NCBI GenBank assembly: GCA_037953745.1
Contig: JBAKBP010000760.1
Span: 62,001-126,000, forward strand
DNA: 64,000 bases
Reading direction: 5' to 3'
Source: Lithodes maja
Taxonomy: Eukaryota > Arthropoda > Malacostraca > Decapoda > Lithodidae
Every line of letters begins with the position of its first letter. The first letter of the stretch is position 1. Both the position numbers and the translations under genes were made by a program. The notes beneath the pieces were generated by a model that did not search any database, was not told the origin of the DNA, and saw nothing but the letters and a program-made list of their open reading frames with translations. Below, in pieces: positions 32,847 through 43,168 of the stretch.

Positions 32847-34484
32847 TGAAAGGAATGAAGAGCCAGCAAACATAGCTGGATATGGTATGGGAGGGAGAAG
32901 AAGAGAAGTAGTGGAGGAGGAGGTGGGGATCAGGAGGTCAGAAGTGTGGGAAGCCATGAAAAGAGTGAAGTTGGGGAAAGCACCAGGAACAGATGGAGTG
33001 TGTGGGGAAATGTTGAGGTATGGTGGTGAGATAGTGATAGAATGGGTATGGAAAATGTGCAAACTAGCATGGGAGAAGGGGAGTACACCCGATGACTGGA
33101 AGACTGGCATAATAGTCCCCCTATATAAGGGCAAAGGGGAAAGAGGAGTGTGTGGTAACCACCGAGGAATATGTCTTCTAAGCGTAGTAGGGAAGGTATA
33201 CAGTAGGGTAGTGATTGAGAGAGTGAGAGTGAGAACGGAGAAATGGATAGGCGACGAGCAGGGAGGCTTTAGGAAGGGAAGAGGATGTGTAGATCAGATT
33301 TTTACCCTGAATTGTGTTGTGGAGAAGTATCTGGAGAAGAAACAAAAGGTGTATGTTGCCTTTATGGACTTGGAGAAGGCCTATGACAGAGTGGATAGAG
33401 AAGGTTTGTGGAAAGTACTTAGAATATACGGAGTAGAGGGCAAGTTGCTGAAAGCAGTGAAGAGCATGTATGAGGGTGCAAAGGCGGCAGTACGTGTGGA
33501 GAGTGAGCAGAGCGAGTTCTTTGACCTGAATGTTGGTTTGAAACAGGGGTGTGTGATGTCCCCGTGGTTGTTTACTGTATATATGGATGGAGTTATGAAA
33601 GAAATACTATCAAGAGCAGTGGATGTTGGTGTATCGCTGAAAAGGGAGGGAATTGAGTGGAAGCTACCTATACTGCTGTTTGCGGATGATACAGTTCTGA
33701 TGAGTGATAATGAATGGAAGTTGCAGGGTCTGGTAAATGAGTTTGGAACAGTGTGCGAAAAACGGAATTGGAAGGTAAATACGGGGAAGAGCAAGGTTAT
33801 GGTCTTCGAAAGGGGTGAAGTCACAGAGTGTGAGGTGAAGCTGAACGGTCAGGCTATGGAGATCGTCAACTCTTTTAAGTATCTGGGCAGTGTGTTGAGT
33901 AAAGATGGGACTATGGATGAAGAGGTGCGGGAGAGGGTACAACAGGGGAAGAGGGTTGTAGGAACGCTAAAAGCAGTAACAAGAAATAGGGTGGTCAGTA
34001 TGGAAGTGAAGAAGTCCTTGCATGACAGTGTGGTAATCCCGACACTGACTTACGGAAGCGAAGCATGGACGTTGGTTGAGAGACTCAGACCAAGAGTGAG
34101 AGCAGTGGAAATGAATTACTTAAGGAGTGCGTGCGGAATTACATGGAGGGATAGACAGACTAATGAGGAAGTAAGAAGGAGGTGTGGTGTGGAGGTAGAT
34201 GTGCTGGAAAGTGTGAAAAGGAACAACTTGAGATGGTTCGGCCATATGGAACGTATGGAAAGCGAGAGAATGACTAAGAGGGTGTACGAGAGCGAGGTGG
34301 AGGGACAGAGGGGGAGAGGTAGACCGAATATGAGGTGGAAGGATGGAGTGAGGAACTACATGAATGAAGGCGGTGCTGGTTGGGGGGAGGGGCGTCGACT
34401 GACTGGGGACAGAGGTGCATGGGGCGGTTCGTTCGTGGCCACCCCTTCGGGGATCACGGCGTCAGGCAATAGATAGATAGATCG
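32847..34484 (+). mobile_element. RTE-clade non-LTR element, 5'-truncated, with 12-bp TSD
   Basis: It is bounded by attaagcttaaa at 32835-32846 and 34485-34496 and ends in (atag)n. About 1.64 kb, against roughly 3.2 kb for complete RTE elements, so the endonuclease part is missing. Confidence 0.9.
32887..34476 (+). CDS. RTE-type reverse transcriptase (529 codons)
   Basis: An open frame without internal stops. It has KLGKAPGTDGV (finger start, about residue 30), GNHRGICLLSVVGK, GGFRKGRGC, FMDLEKAYDRVDREGLW, LKQGCVMSPWLF, LLFADDTVLMSD (catalytic Asp pair about residue 265), KSKVMVFERGE, YLGSVLSKDG, TYGSEAWTLVE and LRWFGHMERM. This motif series is that of the RTE clade. The domain is complete, but the upstream apurinic-type endonuclease is missing because of 5' truncation, so the copy cannot transpose alone. 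The protein start is nominal. The near-identical copy at 23862 indicates recent family activity. Confidence 0.9.
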   Translation: MGGRRREVVEEEVGIRRSEVWEAMKRVKLGKAPGTDGVCGEMLRYGGEIVIEWVWKMCKLAWEKGSTPDDWKTGIIVPLYKGKGERGVCGNHRGICLLSVVGKVYSRVVIERVRVRTEKWIGDEQGGFRKGRGCVDQIFTLNCVVEKYLEKKQKVYVAFMDLEKAYDRVDREGLWKVLRIYGVEGKLLKAVKSMYEGAKAAVRVESEQSEFFDLNVGLKQGCVMSPWLFTVYMDGVMKEILSRAVDVGVSLKREGIEWKLPILLFADDTVLMSDNEWKLQGLVNEFGTVCEKRNWKVNTGKSKVMVFERGEVTECEVKLNGQAMEIVNSFKYLGSVLSKDGTMDEEVRERVQQGKRVVGTLKAVTRNRVVSMEVKKSLHDSVVIPTLTYGSEAWTLVERLRPRVRAVEMNYLRSACGITWRDRQTNEEVRRRCGVEVDVLESVKRNNLRWFGHMERMESERMTKRVYESEVEGQRGRGRPNMRWKDGVRNYMNEGGAGWGEGRRLTGDRGAWGGSFVATPSGITASGNR

Positions 34485-34636
34485 ATTAAGCTTAAAAAGG
34501 GTAACCAGCAATTAAGAAGCTTCGAACTATCTCACTTAACCCTTTGTACTGCCACAGATCTTTCTAAAACTGCACATAATCGTCTAAATATAGCTAGAAT
34601 ATAACTAAAAAGACATCTCGGTAAAGAAGGGGTTAA

Positions 34637-34740
34637 CCTTTGCTGAAGGTTGATTTATCCCTCGGAATCCGGGAGGCCTCATATGAGGCAAAATGCGCTG
34701 CTAAAAAATCGCCGCTATAATTGTTAATACAGGTATATTA
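34637..34740. other. left arm of a TTAA-type element enclosing the Copia element
   Basis: 34655-34690 (ttatccctcgg...ggaggcctcatatg) is inverted at 43620-43653 (catatgaggcccccc...gggttaa). The Copia element therefore seems to lie inside an older TIR element. Confidence 0.5.
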
Positions 34741-34929
34741 GCACAGTCACGCCAAAGTGGCGCAGGTTGACTGGCTCGTCCGCCTCGAGCCAATGGCAGG
34801 CCGCCGAGTCGTAGGCTGGTTGATGACGTCATCGGCTGGATGGACGTATGGTTGGCTGTTCTATGCGGACGACCGGTAGTTGTCTCCAGGATTTCAGTGA
34901 GTGCGGTTGCTTCCGTGTATCTATTAACA
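34741..34929 (+). repeat. left LTR of Copia element (5'-truncated)
   Basis: It matches the right LTR from cacagtcacgccaaagtgg to ctattaaca. About 94 bp of the LTR start are missing, and it lacks a 16-bp stretch (acctgcactaagctcg) present in the right copy. Confidence 0.85.
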
Positions 34930-34930
34930 T

Positions 34931-34942
34931 TGGTAGCAGAGC
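34931..34942 (+). other. primer-binding site, initiator tRNA-Met type
   Basis: TGGTAGCAGAGC begins one base after the LTR. It is complementary to the 3' end of initiator tRNA-Met (GCUCUGCUACCA), the usual primer for Copia elements. Confidence 0.85.
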
Positions 34943-34956
34943 GTAGTTCGGGCATT

Positions 34957-35493
34957 ATGGCGTGCTCACTGAAGTGGCCTCCGAAATTAGAGCATGATGA
35001 AGAATACGAAATGTGGAAGGAGGATGTGGGTGTTTGGTGTCGACTTACAACGATTGATAAGAAAAAGAGGGCATTGGCGATCCATCTGTCACTTTCCGGG
35101 AGGGCTAGAATTGCCTCTTCTGAAATAGATAAGGCCACATTGGAGGCCGACGATGGCGTGGAAGTGTTATTGAAAAGGCTTGATGACGTATTCCTGGTCG
35201 ATGAAGGTAGAAGGAAGTTTGCAGCATTTGAGGCCTTATATAGCCTACGGAGGAAGGAGAAGGCAGAGATAAAGGAATTTGTGTCAGAATTCGAACATGC
35301 GTACCACGGAGTTACCAAAAAAGGATTGCAACTTGATGATTCAGTGTTGGTCTTTATGTTATTGGCCTCCTGTGTGTTGGAGGATAGGGAGAAGCAATTA
35401 GTCATGTCGGCAACCCAGGTGGTATCGTACGCAAATACACTGTATGAAGGCGACGCTCAACCGCATCTTTTCGAGTGGTGCGATGTGACTTAG
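34957..35493 (+). CDS. Copia Gag, N-terminal part
   Basis: The ATG at 34957, 27 bases after the LTR, gives MACSLKWPPKLEHDEEYEMWKED. This is followed by LALAIHLSLSGRARIA-type helices and REKAEIKEFVSEFEHAY, the Copia Gag (UBN2-like) pattern. The frame stops at 35493. The remainder is in another frame at 35528-35695 (an Arg/Gly-rich stretch, RGRRGWRGQQGYERVRG) and resumes after the 1.7-kb insertion at 37443. One frameshift near 35490 therefore breaks it. Confidence 0.8.
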   Translation: MACSLKWPPKLEHDEEYEMWKEDVGVWCRLTTIDKKKRALAIHLSLSGRARIASSEIDKATLEADDGVEVLLKRLDDVFLVDEGRRKFAAFEALYSLRRKEKAEIKEFVSEFEHAYHGVTKKGLQLDDSVLVFMLLASCVLEDREKQLVMSATQVVSYANTLYEGDAQPHLFEWCDVT

Positions 35494-35695
35494 CGCCCAC
35501 ATACAGGTAAAATCGGAACCTTTATTTGTGGGATATGATGGCAATGTTGGTGAAAGTGAGGAAGCCCTGTATGTGAGCGGAAACAGTCGAGGTAGACGTG
35601 GTTGGCGTGGACAGCAAGGCTATGAACGTGTGCGTGGTAATAGAGGACGTCAACGACATGACAGGAGGAAGAAAAACCCAGTGGGGGCACATGGT

Positions 35696-37442
35696 TGTTG
35701 TTGTTGTTGTTCCCTAAGCTGCCTGGCCGAACAGCCCCGAGTCCCTGAGAAAGGCCATGGCCACGATCGGGCTTTCCCACAGAGCTCTCATTGAGTGTAG
35801 ATTGTGTTGTTGGCGTAAGTGGTTGTGTGAAATGCAGTCTTCTATGATGTGTTTAATGGTATGGGGTGCTGTGTTACATCCCGGGCAGGCGTCGACAACG
35901 GAGTCATCCAGTCTCTTCTGATAGCTCAGGAGAGCTGGATGGTGTCCGCATCTCAGCCTGGCCAGGTGGACTCTGTCCTCGCGAGGAAGGGAGGATTCGG
36001 AAGGATGGATTTCGGGAGGTCGTGCATGCAGCTGCGTGTTGTCTGTGAGTGAGTGGATGGATCGGTGAGAGATATGAGTATGGATGTGCTTCTGGAAGTT
36101 GGTTCGGGGTGGGCAGGGAGGGAGAGAGGACAATAATTGTGTGTGATACCGTGTGCTGGGTGTTGTTTTGATATTTCTTGGTGTCTGTGGGTGTGTTGCC
36201 ATGTAGTTTAGTGGGTGGTCTTCGTTCGTGGAGGCTGCTGCCAGGAATTGAGTGCCTCTCATGTCCAGATGGTCTTTGACTTTGAGGATTTTGGTTTCTT
36301 GATGTAGGTGATCTGTGGGTGAAGTAGCTGTGCAGCCTATAATGATCTTCAGGGCTTTGGTTTGAATAGTCTGTAAGGTCTTATGATGTGTTTCAGCTAG
36401 GTTAGAAGCCCAGGCTGGGCTTGCGTATTCCATCACTGATCTTATGTATTGTTTATATACTGTGGTGGTAGTTTCTTTGTTGTGTCCAAATTTTGTGTGA
36501 GCAAGTGACCTGAGGGCATTAAGTCTGGGTGTCAGTTTCTTTTTAATGTTTGTGGTGTGCTGTTTGAATGTCATATGAGTATCATATGTTACTCCTAGGA
36601 TTTTGGGTGTGTGTGTATGTGTTAGGGGTGTGTTGTTTATGGTGAGTTGAGGGATGTATTCGTGTTCTGTCCAACTTGTGAGCAGGGTTGCGGTGGATTT
36701 GGCTGGGGCTAGATTAAGTCTGTTTGTAGTGCACCAACCATGTAGTGTGTTGAGATAGGGTTGAAGGAGATCTGTTGCTCTTTTTGGGTCATGGTGTGTG
36801 CATGTGAGTGTTATGTCATCTGCATAGGAGGCTAAGTTTATTTGGGGCGTATTGGATGTAGTTATATCGTGCATGTACAGATTGAAGAGTGCGGGCGATA
36901 GGACAGATCCTTGTGGGACTCCGTTTGGAAAGTTTCTGATTTTAGATGACTGACCGGCAAAAGATACGTGTGCACATCTGCCTGCTAGGAAGTTGGCCAG
37001 CCACCTTTTTGTGTTGTTGTGCATGTTTGTGTTGTAGATTTTGTTTGTTAGGTTGTGGCGGGGGATGGCATCGAAGGCTTTACTAATGTCGAGTGTGGCT
37101 AATAGTGATCTGTGTGGTGGTCTAGCAGAGTTGATGCCGTCGAAAGCTCTTTGTGTAAGGTCTGTGAGAAGAGTGTTTGTGGAGTGCAGTGGCCTAAAGC
37201 CATGTTGTGTTGGAGCTAGGGGTAGGTCAGGTGTAATTAGTTGTAATACTAGGCGTTCCATGACTTTGGAGGGGGAGCAAAGAAGTGTGATGGGGCGGTG
37301 CGAGGAGGGTAGCGTGGGGTCTTTGTTGGGTTTGGGGAATGTGATGATGATACCATGCTTCCAAATGTCTGGTATTGTGTTGTGTGAATAGCTGTAGTTT
37401 GATATGTTAGTGAGTGCTTGTATGCCTTGGTATATATGCCTT
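35696..37442 (-). mobile_element. I/Jockey-type non-LTR retrotransposon, 5'-truncated, 10-bp TSD
   Basis: It is flanked by ggcacatggt at 35686-35695 and 37443-37452. The 3' end on the minus strand is a (CAA)n tail. It is inserted in Copia gag. Codons on both sides become contiguous across the duplicated target. Confidence 0.9.
35714..37442 (-). CDS. non-LTR reverse transcriptase with C-terminal Cys/His motif
   Basis: The frame is open without stops for about 575 codons. It contains HRPITLLCSPSKVMERL, QHGFRPLHST, LDISKAFDAIPRH, NGVPQGSVLSPALFNLYMHD, LASYADDITLTC (catalytic aspartates), KILGVTYD, SVMEYASPAWAS and, at the C-terminus, LPREDRVHLARLRCGHH followed by CPGCNTAPHTIKHIIEDC. The last is a CCHC-like motif seen at the end of several I/Jockey-group ORF2 proteins. 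The endonuclease is missing by 5' truncation. The intact frame points to a young insertion. Clade within the group was not resolved. Confidence 0.9.
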
Positions 37443-37926
37443 GGCACATGGTAAAATAACCAAGTGTGCTATTTGTGAATCAATATATCACTGGGCACGT
37501 GATTGCCCTGATGCCTACGAGAACAGAGGGGGACATGGTGGGTACGATGAGGAACCAGTGAACTTATTCGTGGGCTATGTGAATGATAATGAGAGCGAAG
37601 ACAAATTACTGAAACTAGTGAGTGAATCAAAAGGGTGTGCTGTCCTAGATACGGGTTGTACAAACTCTGTGTGTGGTTCACGTTGGCTCGACGAGTACAT
37701 ACAGGAGTTGACTGACCATGAGCGCAGACTTGTGAAAGAGGAATGCTCTAATTCCAGCTTCACTTTTGGCAATGGTATTTCCGTGATTTCCTACAAGAAA
37801 GTTACGTTTCCCTGTTGTATAGGGGATATGCGTGCCAATATTACTACTGATGTGGTGAGATGTAATTTACCGTTGTTACTGAGTAGGGCTTCTATGAAAA
37901 GAGCCAAAAATGATAATAAATTGTGA
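37414..37926 (+). CDS. Copia Gag zinc knuckle and aspartic protease
   Basis: After the insertion the Copia frame resumes at 37443. CAICESIYHWARDC (C-x2-C-x4-H-x4-C) is the nucleocapsid knuckle. AVLDTGCTNSVCG contains the protease active-site D-T-G, followed by the hydrophobic FTFGNG and VTFPCCIG strands. The frame ends at 37926 and continues in another frame up to the integrase, so a frameshift separates them. Confidence 0.85.
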   Translation: MLVCLGIYALAHGKITKCAICESIYHWARDCPDAYENRGGHGGYDEEPVNLFVGYVNDNESEDKLLKLVSESKGCAVLDTGCTNSVCGSRWLDEYIQELTDHERRLVKEECSNSSFTFGNGISVISYKKVTFPCCIGDMRANITTDVVRCNLPLLLSRASMKRAKNDNKL

Positions 37927-38041
37927 AACAAATCAGATCAAAGTGAATGGAAAGAAAAAAATCGTCAATTTGAAAACCTCATCATCAGAACACTATCTGT
38001 TGCCGCTATCGGCTTGACTAGACGGGGCAGTTGGTATCACT

Positions 38042-39547
38042 GTGGCTCTGGCCTTATCCAAAGACGGGGACCTAGAGAAGAAAGCTTTGAAACTTCATCG
38101 TCAGTTTGGACACCCTACAGCAGAGAAATTGAAGAAGCTTGTAAGGGATGCCGATATCAGGGACTCAAACCTAGAACGGAGGATCGATAAAGTGACAAAT
38201 GATTGTTCAGTGTGTAGAAGGTATAAGAAACCGAGCCCGAGACCAGTGGTAGGTGTCCCGATGGCTAACAAATTTAATGAGGTGATTGCTATGGACCTTA
38301 AGTCGTGGGGCAAGAAGTATTTCTTGGTGATAGTGGACCTGTATACAAGATATTGTACATCTGTGGTTATTCATGACAAGAATGCGGGCACTATTATTCG
38401 TGGGGTATTTCTCAGTTGGGTTGGGTTATTTGGTGCCCCAGGAAAAATATTGTCAGATAATGGCTGTGAATTTAATAATTCAGACATGAGGTCTCTGGGT
38501 GAGGCATTTAATGTTAAGATACTGACTACGGCAGCTGAAAGCCCTTGGAGTAATGGTGCTTGTGAGAGGCTCAATGCTGTGTTGGGTGGAATGGTTAGCA
38601 AGATTTTAGCAGATTGTCCTGGCTGTAGTCTGGATGTTGCTCTGGCTTGGGCTGTGGCTGCCAGGAATGCACTGTCAACCTTCTCAGGTTTCTCGCCTAA
38701 CCATTTGGTGTTTGGCCAGAACCCTGGGATTCCTGGAGCCTTTTATGATAACCTGCCAGCACTAGACAGCGAGGCCACACCTGCTGGTATAGTTAAGGAT
38801 AACCTGACTGCCCTTCACGCAGCAAGAAGAACATTTACCATAGCGGAATCTAGTGAAAGGCTGACTAGAGCACTTCGTCATAATGTGCGGGAAAGCGACC
38901 CTGGAGACCTACACTACGGAGATGATGTTTACTACAAGCGTCTAGACAGTAATAAGTGGCGCGGACCTGGTACAATAATAGGGAGAGACGGGAAGCAGTT
39001 TTCGGTGAAGCACGGTGGAATGTGTGTTAGGGTACACGCATGTCGAATTGCCATGGCACCTACCAGTGTTGATACTGCTGCCGTGTCAAATGATGAGGAT
39101 GTGCCTCATTCATCTCTCCATACTCTGGATGTACCTAGTGAACGTGGTAATGTGGTGTCTAGATTTGTAGATTCAGACCTAGACTCGGATGATGACGAAC
39201 ATACTGGTAACATTGTTGATGTTGTGGGTGGTGGGGGTCAGGTTGCTGTGGAGGTCCCCCCCGGTGACATACGTCAGACAGATACCGGTGCAATCGCCTG
39301 TGGTGTGTCTGAACGTAATGTAGTGAAAGTTAAAGTGGGTCAAAGGATCAAGGGTATTGATAAAGCGAGTGGTGAGTGGATATCAGGCAAAATTGTTAGT
39401 CGTGCTGGGAAGATGACTGGTAGATACCCCAACTGCTACAACATTAAGAGTGACAAAGATGGTAACATTAATTGGATGGATCTGGACAGAGATCTTACGT
39501 CGTGGGAAACTGTGGACGAGGCGACAGAAATGCTTGTGTTTTTTTAA
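38042..39547 (+). CDS. Copia integrase
   Basis: LHRQFGHPTAEKLKK and DCSVCRRYKKP form the H-H-C-C zinc-binding domain. The catalytic core has AMDLKSWGKKYFLVIVDLYTRY (first Asp), ILSDNGCEFNN (second Asp) and SPWSNGACERLN (Glu), so the D,D-35-E triad is present. A C-terminal tail with DVYYKRLDSNKWRGPGTIIG (Copia GKGY-like) follows. The ORF ends after a T run at 39540, just before the Jockey-like insertion. Dropping one T would keep the frame open, so a slippage frameshift is likely there. Confidence 0.9.
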   Translation: MALALSKDGDLEKKALKLHRQFGHPTAEKLKKLVRDADIRDSNLERRIDKVTNDCSVCRRYKKPSPRPVVGVPMANKFNEVIAMDLKSWGKKYFLVIVDLYTRYCTSVVIHDKNAGTIIRGVFLSWVGLFGAPGKILSDNGCEFNNSDMRSLGEAFNVKILTTAAESPWSNGACERLNAVLGGMVSKILADCPGCSLDVALAWAVAARNALSTFSGFSPNHLVFGQNPGIPGAFYDNLPALDSEATPAGIVKDNLTALHAARRTFTIAESSERLTRALRHNVRESDPGDLHYGDDVYYKRLDSNKWRGPGTIIGRDGKQFSVKHGGMCVRVHACRIAMAPTSVDTAAVSNDEDVPHSSLHTLDVPSERGNVVSRFVDSDLDSDDDEHTGNIVDVVGGGGQVAVEVPPGDIRQTDTGAIACGVSERNVVKVKVGQRIKGIDKASGEWISGKIVSRAGKMTGRYPNCYNIKSDKDGNINWMDLDRDLTSWETVDEATEMLVFF

Positions 39548-39664
39548 TACGGATGAAGTGTTTTTTTGTTTTTTGTTTTTTTTCTATGTGATTGAGGGAG
39601 GCAAAAGGCATAACTGCCTATAGCGAGTGCCTCCCCCATAGTTGAAAGAGTGACAGGGCCAAAA

Positions 39665-40637
39665 TCAAGGGACGTTCGAGCCAAAATGCCTGGACACACA
39701 GAGTTTGAAGCAATTTAAGTCATAGGAAGAGGGAAAGACTGATTCTGGGAGAGAGTTCCAGAGCTCAGCTGTTGAGTAGAAGAAAGTTTGAGAGTAACGT
39801 TTCACTCTTGGGTTGGAGAGTTGCACAGAGTAGGGGTGGGATTGAGTTGCAAGACGGGTACCACGTGCCCTACGTAAAGGAGGTGGTATGCACTGGGATA
39901 GCTCTGAGGAACACTGATTATTATAGTAGCGATAGAATAGCGAGAGAGATGCAACATTGCGGCGGAGAGAGAGAGATTGCAGAGTTGGTGAGTGGACGGG
40001 AGTTAATGATACGAAAGGCCTTCCTTTCAACTTTGTCTAGGAGAGCGGTGTGAGAGGAACCTCCCCACACATGTGAACAATACTCAATACAAGGGCGCAC
40101 TATGCCCCTGTACAGAGCAAGAAGCTGTGCAGGGGAAAAGAACCCCCTAAGGCGGTTGAGCACACCCAGCTTCTGGGAGGCTGCCTTAGCAAGACTGGTA
40201 ATATGGTCCTTCCAAATGAGAGCAAAAGAAAAAGAGACACCAAGAATATTGAGAGAAGATGAAGGGTTGATTTTTGTATTGTTGAAGAATAAGGGATAGT
40301 CCGCTGGGAGATCCTGACGGGTAGATAGATGGAGAAATTGGGTTTTGGAAGCATTAAAGTTAACAAGGTTTTCTCTGCCCCAATTGGAAATAGTATTTAG
40401 ATCAGAATTTAAGAGTTCTATGGCTTCATTACGTTTGTCGTTGAGGGATTGCTGGCTGGGGCGTTCTGAAAAACTAATGGAGTAGTGTAAGGTTGAGTCG
40501 TCTGCGTATGAATGGATGGGAATTAAGGTACAGTTAAGGAGATCATTTATAAAAATTAGAAAGAGAATAGGAGATAGGACAGAGCCCTGAGGAACACCGG
40601 AGTTTATAGGGTGAGGAAGTGAACAATGGCCGTCCAC
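39665..40637 (-). pseudogene. Jockey-like reverse transcriptase C-terminal half
   Basis: Frames 40637-39921 and 40030-39665 together cover the palm (SYADDSTLHYS, catalytic aspartates intact), LGVSFSFALIWKDH, LLALYRGIVRPCIEYCS, and the C-terminal RRARGTRLATQ and STAELWNSLPESVFPSSYDL. The frame break is near 39985. Confidence 0.85.
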
Positions 40638-40857
40638 AACCGCGGCTATGGAACGGCCGGAAAGGAAATTAGAGACAAAGGCACAGATGGAGGGATAGAA
40701 ACCGAAGGAGGGTAGTTTAGAAATTAAAGATTTATGCCAGACTCTATCGAAGGCTTTCGATATGTCTAGTGCAATAGAAAAAGTCTCACCGAAGTCCCGA
40801 AAGGAGGATGACCAAGAGTTAGTAAGATATGAAAGAAGATCACCAGTAGACCGACCC

Positions 40858-41494
40858 TTAACCTAACAAGTGCGCATGGGGGTAATTGAAAACGTCCCCC
40901 TGTGCTGACATATTTGAGGTGTTTCCGTCACTAAAATATTCATTGTACCATTAATAGCATTAATAATTATCCATATGCGCCTATTATGGGTTGATTATAA
41001 AGGTATTAACCTGAAACAACAATAAAACGAGTGAAAACAGCGTTTGGATGGTCAAAATCGGAGATATAGCCCGCGAGTTGTATAATGTATGGGTGAGGCA
41101 AACTGCTTTCCCGCCAATTTCCCCCAAGGCCACTGAGACACAGTCGACGATACTCTCTCTCTCTCTCTCTTGCACTCGCTTGCCATCAGTGATGACAACA
41201 CCCTGCTTGCAACTCGCTAATGTTAGCACGAAAATATACCTCAGAATAAGGGAATAATAGGGAAAATAGGTGATAACTGAAGGAGAGGAGGAAAGTGGGG
41301 AAGGAGGGGAGGTAGAGGACTGAGATTTTGCATGGCCCGGCCAAAAAAAAAAATAAAAAATAAAAAAAATAAAATAAAAAAAAATAAAAAAATTTCGATG
41401 TCAAAAGTTGATTTTTTATTTTACTTACTCTCAAGAGTCTTCCCGCAGTCCGCCGGGGGAACTCTTAAGAGTCTCCCCGCAGCTCCCGGGTTAA
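40858..41494 (+). mobile_element. TTAA-flanked element, family A, copy 2
   Basis: TTAA at 40858-40861 and 41491-41494. The 629-bp insert is nearly the reverse complement of 2869-3504. It splits the Jockey-like reverse transcriptase between QYGFL and the following KGRSTGD-type residues, and excision at TTAA would restore the codons. A/T-rich runs at 41341-41395, a (CT)n stretch at 41155-41170, and no ORF. Confidence 0.85.
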
Positions 41495-41769
41495 GGAAGC
41501 CATACTGGCGATCTGAGAGCAGATTATGAGAAGAGAAATGCTTAAGAAATTTGGAAGCAAGAATAGTTTCAAAAACTTTAGAAAGACAAGAGATAAGAGC
41601 AATTGGACGATAGTTGGAGGGTTGAGAGCGGTCACCCTTCTTTGGGACAGGTTGAATGTGAGCAAACTTCCAGCATGAAGGGAAGACGTTAGAGGATAGA
41701 CAGAGACGAAAGAGTTTGCCTAGGCAGGTGTGTGCTAAGGAATGAGAAATTGAGAATTGGAGGAACAAT

Positions 41770-43165
41770 GTGTATGACGAGGTGGATGATGTGGGTCAAC
41801 GTGCCATATCTGTACGTTGGGTGGTCACAGAAAAGCTGAAGGATGGGAAGACTATTGTGAAGGCACGTTTGGTGGCCAGGGGCTTTGAAGAGGACACTGT
41901 AGAGCTGCAGAAGAATTCTCCCACTTGCTCAAAGGAGGCTGTCCGTTTGGCGATAGCCCTCGCCTCAGCTAATGGTTGGTTGTGCCACACCATGGATATA
42001 CAAGCTGCGTACCTACAAGGGAACAATATAGAGCGTGAAGTGTACCTGCGACCTCCTCCCGAGTTCGACAATGGTTTATTGTGGCGTCTGCGGAAGACTG
42101 TGTATGGTTTGTGCGATGCGGCCAGGCAATGGTACATGAGGGTGAAGGACCAGCTGATATGTCTAGGTGCCAAAATCTCGTCCCTGGACCCTGCATTATT
42201 TTCGTGGAGTCGAAGTGGTGGAACAGAAGGTATCATTTGCATATATGTGGATGACTTCTTGTGGGCTGGTACTGTGAATTTTGAGCAGCAAGTCATAAAC
42301 CAGTTGCGCAGGACCTTCCAGGTCGGGACTTCAGATTCCAAGTGCTTTAAGTATGTGGGGCTCAACGTAGTTACCACAGAGGATGGCAGTGTCACAATCG
42401 ACCAGTTTCAGTATGGAGCATCATTGACTCCGGTTACACTGAGCAAGCGTCGAGCATTAGAGAAGACTAGTGATTTGTCAGACCAGGAGAGAACGAAATA
42501 TCGTGCGTTGATCGGGCAACTGAATTGGATGGCTACTCACACTCGCCCAGATATGGTGTTCGATGTGTGCGAACTGAGTGTTTTACTTCCAAAGCCTACG
42601 GTGTCTGACATATTAAGACTAAATAAGGTGATTGGGCGTGTGAAATCGGATAATGTACGATTATTTATTCCGAAGATTGGACCTTTAGAAGAGTGCCACA
42701 TTGAGTGCTATGCTGACGCATCATTCGCCAACCTGCAGGGCCATGGGTCTCAAGGAGGCTTTATCATCTTTCTGTACGACACTGATAATGTGAGAGGCCC
42801 TATTTACTGGCAATCAAGGAAGGTTTGACGGGTGGTCAAGTCAACTCTTGCTGCGGAGACCCTGGCACTTTTGGATGGTGCTAGTACTGCTGTGTATGTG
42901 GCGAGTATTCTGCAGGAGATCTCCGGATGTGGGAGTATCCCTATCAAGTGTTTTGTAGACAACCGTAGCCTAGTGGAAGCCCTATACTCCTATAAATTGG
43001 TGGACGACAAGCGTCTGCGAATTGATATATCAGTGCTTAGAGATATGTTGGAAAAAGAGGAATTAAAGGAGGTAACATGGGTGGAAACATCAAAACAACT
43101 GGCAGACTGCCTTACCAAGAAGGGCGCGTCGACGGAGCGGCTGCGGGAGGCAGTCAGTCGGGATT
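41770..43165 (+). CDS. Copia reverse transcriptase and RNase H (one in-frame stop)
   Basis: ISVRWVVTEKLKDG, VKARLVARGFEE, HTMDIQAAYLQGN, VYLRPPPEF, VYGLCDAARQWY and ICIYVDDFLWAG (YVDD active site) are the ordered Copia reverse transcriptase motifs. The RNase H follows with CYADASFANLQG, LAAETLALLDG, FVDNRSLVEALYS and LADCLTKKGAS. A TGA at 42826-42828 interrupts the frame just before the second RNase H motif. The tail of the frame runs to the right LTR within a few bases. Confidence 0.9.
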
Positions 43166-43168
43166 AGG

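Larger units (their letters stand above)
32773..34636. mobile_element. TTAA MITE, family D, copy 2, split by an RTE insertion
   Basis: TTAA at 32773-32776 and 34633-34636. The two arms (32773-32846 and 34497-34636) total 214 bp and correspond to the intact 216-bp copy at 26550-26765. The ends CCCCTTCTGTACCGGCG and the complement of the tail pair as inverted repeats. Confidence 0.8.
39553..41768 (-). mobile_element. Jockey-like (BS-type) non-LTR element, 5'-truncated
   Basis: The 3' end is a poly(T)-rich tail at 39553-39582. The coding part on the minus strand (41768-39665) has PSNYRPIALISCLSKVFE, DRQYGFL, then after the TTAA insert (40858-41494) FSIALDISKAFDRV, GVPQGSVLSPILFLIFINDLL, HSYADDSTLHYS, NWGRENLV, LEYCSHVWGG-type IEYCSHVWGG and RRNVASLSLFYRYY. 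It sits between Copia integrase and reverse transcriptase. Compared with 14516, a 2-base loss in a GA run near 39985 shifts the frame. Confidence 0.85.

Noticed and set aside
35490..35780. 96-codon minus-strand frame with Asn run
   Set aside because: It is the (CAA)n tail and last codons of the I/Jockey-type element read together with Copia gag in antisense.
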